27,876 nucleotides of DNA from positions 1-27,876 of the IMG/VR virus record IMGVR_UViG_3300034198_002994; one strand, written 5' to 3'. The notes beneath the pieces were generated by a model. That model saw only the letters and a program-made list of their open reading frames with translations. It made no database searches and had not been told where the DNA came from. Every line of letters starts with the position of its first letter. Position 1 is the stretch's first letter. This DNA comes from a virus. Below are positions 5,926-13,698 of the stretch, piece by piece. A program made the position numbers and the translations under genes.

Positions 5926-7935
5926 TTAGACGGTTCTAAGGGTAAGCATGCACAAACCACCTGAACCCGAGAAATTACGGGTAGGTGGGTTAAGTCGACT
6001 GAAAGACACTTCCTCAATGGTCACAGTGGTTGATTCGCCAGTAGAGAAGTCCTGCCACAGCAGGACACCTGACGACTGCTCCAAAGCCTCCAACGCCTGA
6101 AGGCGTTTCCACGCACCACCACGCTGCCCAACCTTCAAACCATTGTGGTCCTGCTCAAAATCAAACATCAGCAACGGCGCCTGAATCACACGCTGACGGC
6201 GAGGCAACGGGACAGCCCGAACCTGCCACCCATACAACACAGGTTGAAACGTGGGGTTAGCCTCATCACGGATGAAACGAAACGCCAACCAAATTTCCTT
6301 CACCTGCCCCTGGCAGATAGCCTCCAATGAAGCCAACATCTCCGTGTACGAACCATTCACCTGACCGACATACTGCCAAGTGCCAGTACTTGTCATGGAA
6401 GCATAAGCCTCAATGCGAGTAGCACCAGGACATGAAGCAACCATGCGCAAAGAACGCCACGCATTTGGCTCCAACGTATTGAAACGAAACTTACCCGTCT
6501 CAAGCCAACCAACAGCAGCACGAGAAGACGACTTCTCATACAAGCCGTAACCGTTAATCGTGAAATAAACGGTGCCGTAAATGTTCGTCGTTACCGACTG
6601 AACAGTGCCCGTTTGCGTTGTTACTAAATCGTTTGAGTACGCATAGCGACCATCAGGCAACTGAGCAGACAAATCAACCTTCATGATGCCACTGCCAGCA
6701 ACAGTGGCATTGTCACTGCCAGCAATGAAATCAACACTAGCCGCAGCCCCCGACAGCGTTGCATACAAAAACTTGTCATACCCCACCATGTCCGTCACTG
6801 ACGACGATGTTGTGATGAGCGCGCCAAGTGCCAAGGTTCCATCAGATTGAACCTGAGCAATACGCAAACCCTTATTCGTACCGATACCCACAAAAGAACC
6901 AAGGTACCCATACATGCTAGTGACAACCTCACCACGAGGCATGTCAAGAACTGGGACAGCCTTAGTGATGTCAACACTAGTGGTTGTGCCAGTCAACTTC
7001 AGTTGATACACCACAGACACATCATTGTTGTAGCCAGCCAAATACACAGATGTTGGAGACTCCGCCACATCAGCCCACTGCCAACCCACACTGAGAACAT
7101 CAGCGGGAAGAACCCGAGCAGGGTTAGCACCTGTGGTGCTTACACCAATGACAGCAGTAGTTGTTGCATTGGTAATTTCCCACACGTACACGCCACCAGT
7201 GAGCCAAAGTCTTCCCTTGGCAAACGTCAACGTCACATTGTCTGTCGCAGTCACATACGTACCAATGCCTGTCACCCAAGAAGTGCAATACCAGGACACA
7301 TCAACATTGGTTACCCAAACAGTCCATGTTGAACCATTCAATGTGGCAATCCAAACGTTGTACCCATCAGAAGCAACCGCTTTGATAGTTCCTGTGAAAC
7401 CCGTAACAGAGGTTGAGGTGGAAGAAACGCTGGTATCGTAAAGAAAACTGGCAGTAGTTCCGCTAGCAAGGAACACACCGTTGCTCACACCAACAGCAAG
7501 CACTTTCGTTGCAGATGCAGCCTGACGCAAACTTGCGTTGTAGTTCAGACCCAACTGACCCTTAGTCCACGGGTCAACACCAAATGAACGATTGAAACGG
7601 AACCTGGCAATAGCATCATTGGTTTCAACAGTCTCATACACTTTCTGACCTGAACCGTAATGATACGAAGAACCAGCCCGATACCACGTACCAGAGTCAA
7701 GTGACTGCTCACCAACATCACGCTCTTGGTCAACACGCCACTTGCGGAACTGCACAGTTTGACGCTGGTACGGGTATTTATCGGACGTGGCATAAATGAA
7801 TGGCAACCCACCAATAGCGCAATCGTATGCGGTAGTTGAAGGACTGTAATTTGCCGCACTGCGACCAATGAGGTCAAAGACCACACCCTTCAGGGAACTA
7901 TCAACAACAACATCACTGATTTTGACATCTGCCAC
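5926..7935 (-). CDS. Large tail / receptor-binding structural protein, 669 aa
   Basis: A long Ser/Thr/Gly-rich, beta-strand-rich protein with no membrane segments. The N-terminus (MADVKISDVVVDSSLKG...) is followed by many short repeats with VGVSNGVFLAS, AVASDGYNVWIAT and AKGRLWLTGGVYVWEI patterns that look like blades of a beta-propeller. A C-terminal domain (about residues 460-669) begins YGTVYFTINGYGLYEKSS and contains LEAICQGQVKEIWLAFRF. It most likely forms a tail tip, nozzle or host-binding part of a short tail. Start is GTG 7933-7935 with AGGT upstream. It is the last late gene and ends at the terminator at 5867-5903. The exact tail position is not determinable from sequence. Confidence 0.65.
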   Translation of the reverse strand: MADVKISDVVVDSSLKGVVFDLIGRSAANYSPSTTAYDCAIGGLPFIYATSDKYPYQRQTVQFRKWRVDQERDVGEQSLDSGTWYRAGSSYHYGSGQKVYETVETNDAIARFRFNRSFGVDPWTKGQLGLNYNASLRQAASATKVLAVGVSNGVFLASGTTASFLYDTSVSSTSTSVTGFTGTIKAVASDGYNVWIATLNGSTWTVWVTNVDVSWYCTSWVTGIGTYVTATDNVTLTFAKGRLWLTGGVYVWEITNATTTAVIGVSTTGANPARVLPADVLSVGWQWADVAESPTSVYLAGYNNDVSVVYQLKLTGTTTSVDITKAVPVLDMPRGEVVTSMYGYLGSFVGIGTNKGLRIAQVQSDGTLALGALITTSSSVTDMVGYDKFLYATLSGAAASVDFIAGSDNATVAGSGIMKVDLSAQLPDGRYAYSNDLVTTQTGTVQSVTTNIYGTVYFTINGYGLYEKSSSRAAVGWLETGKFRFNTLEPNAWRSLRMVASCPGATRIEAYASMTSTGTWQYVGQVNGSYTEMLASLEAICQGQVKEIWLAFRFIRDEANPTFQPVLYGWQVRAVPLPRRQRVIQAPLLMFDFEQDHNGLKVGQRGGAWKRLQALEALEQSSGVLLWQDFSTGESTTVTIEEVSFSRLNPPTRNFSGSGGLCMLTLRTV

Positions 7936-7955
7936 TGCTACCTACTTTCGTCTAC

Positions 7956-8183
7956 TTACCTTTGGCGCAACACAGACAACGGAACACCAGCGTTGATGAG
8001 GAAGTTGATTTCATCAGGGCGGCGACCTATAGAACGGGACACTGAATACAGTTGGTCCTCGGACTCGTCATACTGTTGAACCTGCACAGGCTGCTGATTG
8101 CGCCTGCGGTAAGGGTTGGGTGCTTTGAATCCGCCATTCCCAACGCCTTTAGATATTTTGGGGATTTGACCTGCGGTGGTCAC
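7956..8183 (-). CDS. Hypothetical small virion-associated protein, 75 aa
   Basis: A basic, disordered first half (KGVGNGGFKAPNPYRRRNQQPVQVQQ) and a short C-terminal helix-turn-helix-like end (RSIGRRPDEINFLINAGVPLSVLRQR). GTG start overlapping the upstream stop (GTGA at 8180-8183). It sits between a conserved small basic phage protein and the tail protein. No family recognised. Confidence 0.6.
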   Translation of the reverse strand: MTTAGQIPKISKGVGNGGFKAPNPYRRRNQQPVQVQQYDESEDQLYSVSRSIGRRPDEINFLINAGVPLSVLRQR

Positions 8184-8488
8184 TTGCCGCGAACTTTGTT
8201 CGCACGGCTAATAGTGGCAGCCTTCTTTCGTGCATCAGCCTTACTAGATGCACCCCATGCCTGCAACGACAAAAGTAAGCGAGTGGGGTCGCCATTCTTG
8301 TTACGTTCAGGACCAGGCATGTTGCCCATACGGGCAAGGAAAGAAGCCCTACGTGGATTGTTACCAGACTTCACTGGCGCTTTCAGGTTGTGACCTTGAG
8401 CCTTAGCCGAAGCACGACCTTGAGCGTTCAAACCACCATGAGGGTTCTGCCCCTCCTTGCGTTGCCACGCAGGAGTTTTGGAACTCAC
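8180..8488 (-). CDS. Small basic phage protein (DUF6321-like), 102 aa
   Basis: The protein starts PAWQRKEGQNPHGGLNAQGR after four residues and continues with a LKAPVKSG turn and SFLARMGNMPGP near residue 50, then a C-terminal basic helix. This motif order is known to me from small basic proteins in many tailed phages (annotated DUF6321 in some), of unknown function and probably virion- or DNA-associated. GTG start in a GTGA overlap with the 55-aa gene. Recognition is from memory of the motif, so the family name is tentative. Confidence 0.65.
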   Translation of the reverse strand: MSSKTPAWQRKEGQNPHGGLNAQGRASAKAQGHNLKAPVKSGNNPRRASFLARMGNMPGPERNKNGDPTRLLLSLQAWGASSKADARKKAATISRANKVRGK

Positions 8489-8652
8489 TTGCCGCCCATT
8501 TTGCGGTTAGCACCCCACGACTTACCTGACATTCTGGCGTTCAAGTTGTTGGCAATCTTTGTGTACTGCTTGCCAGTGTTCTTGGCATCTGCCTTTTTTG
8601 GCAAAGCCACAGACTTCGCCACAGACTTCTTAGCAACCTTCTTCATAGCCAT
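8485..8652 (-). CDS. Lys-rich small protein, 55 aa
   Basis: Reads MAMKKVAKKSVAKSVALPKK... and ends GKSWGANRKMGGK. About a quarter of residues are Lys or Arg, so it should bind nucleic acid or pack in the virion. Its ATG overlaps the TGA of the 65-aa gene (TGATG), and its TGA overlaps the next GTG (GTGA). A related MAMxKxxxKxTG flavour links it to the 65-aa neighbour, possibly by old duplication. Confidence 0.65.
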   Translation of the reverse strand: MAMKKVAKKSVAKSVALPKKADAKNTGKQYTKIANNLNARMSGKSWGANRKMGGK

Positions 8653-8849
8653 CACATACCCTTCTTCATAAAGTTTCCCTGAATTTTCTTGACAGGCTTA
8701 CCCTTCACAACACCAGTGTTCTTAGGCATTGGCTTGGTCGGACCAGCAGGAAGCGCCTTGTACTTACCCTTCGGAGGGGTGTTAGCAACAGGAGCCTTCT
8801 TGGGTGCGGGCTTTGGGAAGCCAGTGTTCTTTGGTTTAGGCATTGCCAC
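8652..8849 (-). CDS. Lys/Pro-rich small protein, 65 aa
   Basis: Almost entirely Lys, Pro, Gly and Ala (PKPKNTGFPKPAPKKAP...), ending NFMKKGM. The motif PKNTG occurs twice. It is predicted disordered and strongly basic, perhaps a DNA-condensing or capsid-internal peptide. GTG start at 8847-8849 with GAGGT 5 bases upstream; ATG two codons later is the alternative. Confidence 0.65.
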   Translation of the reverse strand: MAMPKPKNTGFPKPAPKKAPVANTPPKGKYKALPAGPTKPMPKNTGVVKGKPVKKIQGNFMKKGM

Positions 8850-8955
8850 GGTTTACCTCATCTTGTTTATCTAGTAGGCAGTCACAATCCGTGTGCGGAT
8901 TGGAACACTTGGAATGCAACCAAGTACCTTGGTCAGCACACCAAATCTCGGTCAC
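8836..8955 (-). CDS. Cys-rich microprotein, 39 aa
   Basis: Reads MTEIWCADQGTWLHSKCSN... with four Cys (C6, C17, C24, C26 in DCDC) and His residues, so a small metal-binding fold is possible. The GTG start overlaps the lysin stop (GTGA at 8952-8955), and its end overlaps the 65-aa gene by 14 bp. No ribosome-binding site is seen, consistent with coupling to the lysin. No family recognised. Confidence 0.5.
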   Translation of the reverse strand: MTEIWCADQGTWLHSKCSNPHTDCDCLLDKQDEVNRGNA

Positions 8956-9464
8956 TTTTTAGGTTTGACCGCAGGTGGGACTACATCACCAGCAACATAA
9001 CGAATATGCCACGGCTCGCTGTCATCCTCCCAAGAAAAACCAAACGACTGTGCATACTTCAACAGCCACACCAACCTGGCACCAGTTGCATCTTTGACAT
9101 CAACAGCCAAACCCCAACCATGGTTGCTAGTCCCAGGAACAGCAGCACCAGCCTTACCAGGCTTCAGCCACCACAGTTTTCTCATGTACTTCTTAGGCTT
9201 AGACATACGAAGCGTGTTGTCGTACCGCTTCAAGAACGTAATCTGCTGCACTTGCAGCGGACGGTACGTATCAGCAGCGCTGGTAGGTTCCAGCGTGATG
9301 CCATCCTTAGCGGCAGCAGCAACCATTGCCTTCCACGCCTTAGCAGCCGTGGAACACAACCTGCCGCCCTTGATAATGACCAATGGTGGATTACCTAGTT
9401 GACCGTTAGACATGCCATGCAGTTCCGCAGGCATCACCACGGGAGCAATAGGGTACTTCCTCAT
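8952..9464 (-). CDS. Endolysin, M15/VanY-type peptidase
   Basis: A 170-aa single-domain peptidoglycan peptidase. The visible family signature is ADTYRPLQVQ near residue 64, then TSNHGWGLAVDVKD (zinc ligands H115 and D122) and EPWHIRY (catalytic Glu 150, zinc ligand H153). It would cleave stem peptides of host peptidoglycan at lysis. There is no separate cell-wall-binding domain and no signal peptide, so release depends on the neighbouring holin. The ATG at 9462-9464 overlaps the holin TGA (TGATG); an in-frame TTG one codon upstream is less likely. Confidence 0.88.
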   Translation of the reverse strand: MRKYPIAPVVMPAELHGMSNGQLGNPPLVIIKGGRLCSTAAKAWKAMVAAAAKDGITLEPTSAADTYRPLQVQQITFLKRYDNTLRMSKPKKYMRKLWWLKPGKAGAAVPGTSNHGWGLAVDVKDATGARLVWLLKYAQSFGFSWEDDSEPWHIRYVAGDVVPPAVKPKK

Positions 9465-9700
9465 CAACTTGCTACCACCTGGTCAACAACACCTTCAGTA
9501 GTCAATGACGGACCCTCAGCCAAACCAACCTTCACCGAAGCAATGGATGTAAAAATTGAAAGGATTGCTGCAAAGGCTGCACCAGATGCAACCTTTGTCA
9601 AGTCGCCCCAGGCAACTAGGGAAGCAGCAGCAAAGAACTGTGCAAACGTCTTAAGTGCACGCTCGGCAACAGCCATCCAAAAGAACTTGTCGGTAATCAT
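9464..9700 (-). CDS. Holin, r1t type
   Basis: A 78-aa protein with the start seen in r1t-family holins (FFWMAVAERALKTFAQFFAA) and two hydrophobic segments (about residues 17-33 and 38-56). It would form lesions in the cytoplasmic membrane so that the lysin reaches the wall. It is directly upstream of the lysin and overlaps the 79-aa membrane gene by ATGA (9697-9700). Confidence 0.85.
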   Translation of the reverse strand: MITDKFFWMAVAERALKTFAQFFAAASLVAWGDLTKVASGAAFAAILSIFTSIASVKVGLAEGPSLTTEGVVDQVVAS

Positions 9701-9936
9701 GCAATTTCTCCTTTATTCATGTGGTATTTGATGTGTTCGGTTAGTCCTGTTTCAACGCGGTCTATTGCGTCTCGCAAAGACGAACCGTGATTGGGTTTCA
9801 TTTCTGCTTCCATGAAGTCAAGAACGTCAATAATTTTGTGAATCCTGCGATTAGCAGCCCATAGAATCCGCAGGAAGCCACCAACACCTGCAAGTGCTAC
9901 GGCATAGGTGGCGACAGTAGTGAGAAGTGGTGTCAT
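9697..9936 (-). CDS. Lysis-cassette membrane protein, 79 aa
   Basis: One N-terminal membrane helix (about residues 5-28, TVATYAVALAGVGGFLRILW), then a basic stop-transfer (NRRIHK) and a soluble helical tail with MKPNHGSSLRDAIDRVE. This tail motif recurs in actinophage lysis-cassette membrane proteins known to me (DUF2746-like). It may be a second holin-like or lysis-regulating protein. It is transcribed just before the holin. Confidence 0.7.
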   Translation of the reverse strand: MTPLLTTVATYAVALAGVGGFLRILWAANRRIHKIIDVLDFMEAEMKPNHGSSLRDAIDRVETGLTEHIKYHMNKGEIA

Positions 9937-9942
9937 GTCACA

Positions 9943-11043
9943 TTACGCTGCTTCGTAAGTAAGGTTGACGTGGATGTAATCACCTGAGGCAAGCGTTTTG
10001 CCTGTTTCGTTTGTAAACATTGCGGCAGTCACACTTTGAGAAGAGTCAATAAGAACTTTGTTGTTTCCAGTTGTATAAGAGTTTGGGTAACCAGCATTTG
10101 AACTGATGGCTGGCATAAGCATAGAAATTGTGGTTGTTCCTGCTGAGATGTAAGGCATCAAAGGGAAAAAACTTCCACTATTGTTAATGATGCCTGTGCC
10201 TGAGTACCTGTGGGTTGTGCCACCCCATGCTGCCACGGCAGTTACGGGGGCAACCAACGCCAACGCACCAGTGCCACCAGCACCAGTAAGAGGCAGAAGG
10301 GCGGAGTAATGAATCGTTTTACCAATGCGCATGTAACGGTACGACCATGTGTAACCAGTCCACCCAGTGCCAGAAGCAGCCTGCGTTCCAGACACCCATG
10401 CACCCGCAATGTCGTTGGAAGTGTTGCCACCAACAGTCAGTGTGATACCGCTACCAAACGCTGTTGTTGCAGTGCCATTGAATGTGGCACCAGCAGAAAA
10501 CGTTGGACTACCTGAAAAGGTAGGGGAGCCAGAGAACGTTCCACCAGCAATGGTTCCACTATTTGTCAACGTGGCACCAACTTTGATGCTGCTACCAGCA
10601 CCCAACGTTTTGTTTGTCAATTCCTGAGTAGTGCCCGTACCCACCACGCTGTAACCAGCACCAACACCATGCACATTTATAGCGTTCTGCGTGTAAACCC
10701 AAGAAGCAGGGTTCGTGGTATCCACTGATGAATACACGTGCCCAGATAACTCGTTGAAGTCGCGACCACTGGCAGCAAGGCGAACAGTTGCCTGGTTAGT
10801 TTGAGTGGAACCTGTCGTGCCGTCCACTCCACGAATGACCGTCCACGTGGTTCCAGCACCACCACCAGTAGAAGTAACATCCATCAACTCCTGCGATGTG
10901 GTGTCCTTAGCCACAACAATCGTAAAAGGAACTGAAGGAAACCCAGAATTGGATGTTACATAAATTGTTGTATCCGTGGCATTAGCAATACCCGCAGACA
11001 GTGTTGTGGAAGCAGCAACGCTGCTAAAGTTTCTACCAGCCAT
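9943..11043 (-). CDS. Fibre-like structural protein, 366 aa
   Basis: A Gly/Ser/Thr-rich beta-structured protein. The N-terminal domain (ASTTLSAGIANATDTTIYVT... VIRGVDGTTG) resembles virion-attachment domains. A central HGVGAGYSVVGTGTTQELTNKTL block leads into a short tandem repeat (FSGSPTFSGSPTFSAGATFNG, about residues 170-192) typical of a fibre shaft. The C-terminal half (from about residue 220) is a beta-rich domain that could be a receptor-binding knob. Start ATG has AAGGA upstream. It lies directly before the lysis genes. Confidence 0.75.
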   Translation of the reverse strand: MAGRNFSSVAASTTLSAGIANATDTTIYVTSNSGFPSVPFTIVVAKDTTSQELMDVTSTGGGAGTTWTVIRGVDGTTGSTQTNQATVRLAASGRDFNELSGHVYSSVDTTNPASWVYTQNAINVHGVGAGYSVVGTGTTQELTNKTLGAGSSIKVGATLTNSGTIAGGTFSGSPTFSGSPTFSAGATFNGTATTAFGSGITLTVGGNTSNDIAGAWVSGTQAASGTGWTGYTWSYRYMRIGKTIHYSALLPLTGAGGTGALALVAPVTAVAAWGGTTHRYSGTGIINNSGSFFPLMPYISAGTTTISMLMPAISSNAGYPNSYTTGNNKVLIDSSQSVTAAMFTNETGKTLASGDYIHVNLTYEAA

Positions 11044-11052
11044 AGCAAGTCC

Positions 11053-11958
11053 TTACATTGTGTAGTGCGAACGGAACGGGAAGAGATTGCCAAGCGTTTG
11101 CGCCTCGTCTGCGAGACGAGCCTGATACAACTGGAAGAAGAAACGACCTAGAGCAGTAGCCGAACCTGCGGGACGGTTGCCGTCAGCAAAGTCTGCTTCA
11201 GCAGCAGAACCTGCAAGGTGTGGTGCGTCAAGGAAAGGCACAAGCCTGTAGGCGGCGCCAAGGCGCACAACATCCTCAACGGAAGGCAAAAGCCCTGTCA
11301 CAGTGGTGAAGTCATCTGCATCAGCAGACAAGGTGGATGGTGCAGCCGTGTAAACAACCTGCATCGTTCGACCAGGAAGAATAGCGTCATACACCGACAA
11401 AGACGCACCAGACGCAAACGCACCCGTGTAAGCACCCTGGTCAACACGCCAACGACGAACAGGCAACCATTCCTTCGTTGGACCCACAGACTGCCACGAC
11501 ACCGACAACACCTTCTGCGCACCAGTCGGAAGGTTGTAAGCAGACCTTGCAGCCACGAACGTAATCTGTGTTTCCTTCACCGCAAACAATGTTGGGTACA
11601 CGGCATTGATGGTTTCGTTAATGGCACGCTGCACAGCAGCACGTGGAAATGTTGGTGCAACAGTCACACGAGCACCTAAAGCATGCGTTGCTGCCGTTGA
11701 ACCGCGAAAACCACGCCCGTAAGGGCTTGCCCCAGCACCAGCAATCGTGGCACCAGTAGTCGTGGTGCTGTCAATCCACACCAACTCGTTGTCAATCTCA
11801 GCAAGACCACGCGACAACGCAGACGCATCAGCCACCGAAATGGATGTTGCTGTTGTGCTAGCAAGGTCTGCTGTTAAATGCGTTGAAATATCCTGCGAAG
11901 CAGAATAGCCGGACAGGAACAGAATCGTTGAATCAACCAACTCTTTGTATGTGGACAT
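11053..11958 (-). CDS. Head-tail adaptor-like structural protein, 301 aa
   Basis: Starts MSTYKELVDSTILFLSGYS, followed by a beta-domain (SISVADASALSRGLAEIDNELVWIDS) also seen at the start of the fibre gene, then AVQRAINETINAVYPTLFAV, a helix as in phage adaptor or connector proteins. The C-terminus is helical (ALGRFFFQLYQARLADEA). The likely role is joining portal and tail in a short-tailed virion. I chose ATG 11956-11958 (AAGG 8 bases upstream) over the in-frame TTG two codons earlier. The adaptor assignment is tentative; structural nature is firmer. Confidence 0.6.
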   Translation of the reverse strand: MSTYKELVDSTILFLSGYSASQDISTHLTADLASTTATSISVADASALSRGLAEIDNELVWIDSTTTTGATIAGAGASPYGRGFRGSTAATHALGARVTVAPTFPRAAVQRAINETINAVYPTLFAVKETQITFVAARSAYNLPTGAQKVLSVSWQSVGPTKEWLPVRRWRVDQGAYTGAFASGASLSVYDAILPGRTMQVVYTAAPSTLSADADDFTTVTGLLPSVEDVVRLGAAYRLVPFLDAPHLAGSAAEADFADGNRPAGSATALGRFFFQLYQARLADEAQTLGNLFPFRSHYTM

Positions 11959-11970
11959 CAGCAACCTTGC

Positions 11971-12213
11971 CTAGTAGATGTAGTCGCCAAAGCCAGCAGC
12001 CGTTAGGTCTGCTGCCTCAGCAGTAGTGATGGTGTACTCAACGCCGCCTTTATAAAAACGGTCAGCATCAGAAAACTCAGACTCGGAAGGGAAACGTTGC
12101 TGGTACCACACGCCGCCAATGCGATACACAGACACACCGTTGATAATCTTCACCCACCACAGTTCAGTGCCTTCGGCACGGACGGCTTCAGTGGGACCAA
12201 AGAAGTTGGGCAT
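11971..12213 (-). CDS. Hypothetical structural-region protein, 80 aa
   Basis: A small protein (MPNFFGPTEAVRAEG...) with aromatic beta-strands (ELWWVKIINGVSVYRIGGVWYQQ) and an acidic end (TTAEAADLTAAGFGDYIY). It lies between two structural genes with only 1 and 6 bases of spacing. Possibly a head-completion or decoration protein; no family recognised. Confidence 0.65.
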   Translation of the reverse strand: MPNFFGPTEAVRAEGTELWWVKIINGVSVYRIGGVWYQQRFPSESEFSDADRFYKGGVEYTITTAEAADLTAAGFGDYIY

Positions 12214-12214
12214 G

Positions 12215-12577
12215 TCAGTTATCGACCTTAAATGCCACCCATGCTGAGACAGAACCAGCGGAGATACCAGTTAGTGCCAAACGAATCTGGTACGCACCAG
12301 GAACAGGATGGTAGTAGAAACAACGGTTCGATGACGCTGGAAGGTTTGTAGAGTTCAACGCAGGCTGCGTGCTATCACGAATCAGGCTGAACCAAACTGT
12401 TCCATCAAACGAATACTGCACGTCAACGTTGTGACCTGCGGTAAGGGCAGCAGTCGTGAAATACAAAGCAATGCCGTTCGTGGGTGAACAGTTTCTACTA
12501 ATTTCAGTAACTGTGCTGGTGGCTGCGCTTGCTTGCGCAGTAAAAACTTGTACAGGAGTCCCTTGATTAAAAGACAT
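12215..12577 (-). CDS. Beta-sandwich structural protein, 120 aa
   Basis: Thr/Ser-rich with alternating strands (VQVFTAQASAATSTVTEISRN, VDVQYSFDGTVWFSLI, GAYQIRLALTGISAG). The form fits a decoration, fibre-base or head-tail protein. ATG start; the spacing of 1 base to the next gene implies the same transcript. No precise family. Confidence 0.65.
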   Translation of the reverse strand: MSFNQGTPVQVFTAQASAATSTVTEISRNCSPTNGIALYFTTAALTAGHNVDVQYSFDGTVWFSLIRDSTQPALNSTNLPASSNRCFYYHPVPGAYQIRLALTGISAGSVSAWVAFKVDN

Positions 12578-12579
12578 GT

Positions 12580-12927
12580 TTACACCAATCCGTATTCTGC
12601 TGATTTAGTTGCTGTATCCTTTTGGAGCAGCATTGAGGTAGGTGGCATCGTTCCAGCGTCATACGGTTTCCCAATCACTTCCGAAACTTGCACAGCAGCC
12701 TCAATTTTTTCTTTCGTGGTCCCTTCGGGATGAATGCCATCGGCGCGAGCAGCGCGATACGCACCCAACTCCGAGTCCCACGCCTTGTGCGTGTAATGCC
12801 CCTTGTTGTAGTAAAAACCAGGGGACGACTCACCAGGGGCAACGTTTAAACGCGCAGCGCGCGCACACTCACCCCACGACTGGTGGTTCTTAGTTCTGCA
12901 ACCAGAACGGCATTTGTTCTCAACCAC
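12580..12927 (-). CDS. Conserved actinophage-type protein with Cys motif, 115 aa
   Basis: N-terminal KCRSGCRTKNHQSWGECARA has three Cys and a His, a likely metal site. Then comes a WDSELGAYRAARADGIHPEGT helix. I recall this combination from structural clusters of actinobacteriophages, with unknown function. GTG start overlapping the HNH stop by 1 base. Confident that it is a gene; function unknown. Confidence 0.7.
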   Translation of the reverse strand: MVENKCRSGCRTKNHQSWGECARAARLNVAPGESSPGFYYNKGHYTHKAWDSELGAYRAARADGIHPEGTTKEKIEAAVQVSEVIGKPYDAGTMPPTSMLLQKDTATKSAEYGLV

Positions 12928-13193
12928 TACTTCTTCTTCCTGTGCTGGTTGCCCTTGCCAATGTTCTTAGAAGCCTTCATAGCCTGAAGGTTCTTTACCC
13001 CACCGTGATTCTTGTTGTTGTCCTTATGGTCAACATGAGTTCCACGACCCAACGCCTTGCCTGTAGAACGCTCGTAATCAAGGCGAGCGGCATTGGTGGA
13101 TGTTGTTTTGCCACCCTTTTTGATGACATAAATCTTGCGACCATCATTTTGGGAACTGCCCTTGTAGGGTCCGTAGACCTTCTTGGCAGCCAT
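12927..13193 (-). CDS. Small HNH endonuclease-like protein
   Basis: An 88-aa, strongly basic protein with the HNH core THVDHKDNNKNHGGVKNLQAM (H53, D55, H56, N68). The preceding segment (RKIYVIKKGGKTTSTNAARLDYERSTGK) is the usual short beta-hairpin of such phage HNH proteins. It could be a free-standing homing nuclease or a nicking partner for packaging. It has no zinc-Cys pairs. ATG overlaps the upstream TGA (TGATG at 13191-13195). Confidence 0.75.
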   Translation of the reverse strand: MAAKKVYGPYKGSSQNDGRKIYVIKKGGKTTSTNAARLDYERSTGKALGRGTHVDHKDNNKNHGGVKNLQAMKASKNIGKGNQHRKKK

Positions 13194-13324
13194 CAGCGCT
13201 TACGCTTCTGACGGGAGTCAAGGAGCATATCCTTCTTGGAGCCTTCCTTTATCCCCTTCTTCTCCACATCACGTTTGCTAGATTCAAAGGGGGTCTTCTT
13301 AGCAGTTGCTCTCTTCATGCGCAT
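13193..13324 (-). CDS. Basic small protein, 43 aa
   Basis: Reads MRMKRATAKKTPFESSKRDV... ending LLDSRQKRKR, with charged repeats (KKGIKEGSKKD). ATG 13322-13324, with a second ATG two codons later. Its TGA overlaps the HNH start. It is similar in style to short basic virion-module proteins of other actinophages. No function assigned. Confidence 0.6.
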   Translation of the reverse strand: MRMKRATAKKTPFESSKRDVEKKGIKEGSKKDMLLDSRQKRKR

Positions 13325-13329
13325 ATTCC

Positions 13330-13698
13330 TTACGAAGTTGTGACATTGACAATGGCTGGGAAGCCATCACCAAAGTCGTTAGAAACCCACAAGTAGAAGG
13401 TGTAGGGAGTAGCGGTAGTCAAACCTGTCACAGTCAAACCGCTGTACTCACCCGCAGAAAATGTTGGGGATGAAGTGTATGCGTACTTTCCAGTAGTGAA
13501 ACTCAAACCGTAAACAGTTGATGCAATCCACACAGTTACAGACGATGAGCCTGAAAAGAAACCGCCTTCCTTCCAACGGAAGTCAACACTTGTGGCTGTC
13601 TTGTTGTAGACGTATGCGCCGTTAAGCGGCGTAGGTAAACCAGCATTTGCAACAAGTGCTCCATGCGGGACGCTCAAAGGTCCCCCCACGCCACGCAT
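13330..13698 (-). CDS. Fn3-like structural protein, 122 aa
   Basis: The C-terminal part (SGLTVTGLTTATPYTFYLWVSNDFGDG...) has the pattern of a fibronectin type III domain, preceded by a Ser/Gly beta region. Fn3/Ig modules are common on phage surfaces as weak binders. I chose ATG 13696-13698, which overlaps the upstream TGA (TGATG) and gives MRGVGGPLSVPHG; a longer start at 13725 adds MGCYRKPYL in another gene's end and looks artificial. Confidence 0.65.
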   Translation of the reverse strand: MRGVGGPLSVPHGALVANAGLPTPLNGAYVYNKTATSVDFRWKEGGFFSGSSSVTVWIASTVYGLSFTTGKYAYTSSPTFSAGEYSGLTVTGLTTATPYTFYLWVSNDFGDGFPAIVNVTTS

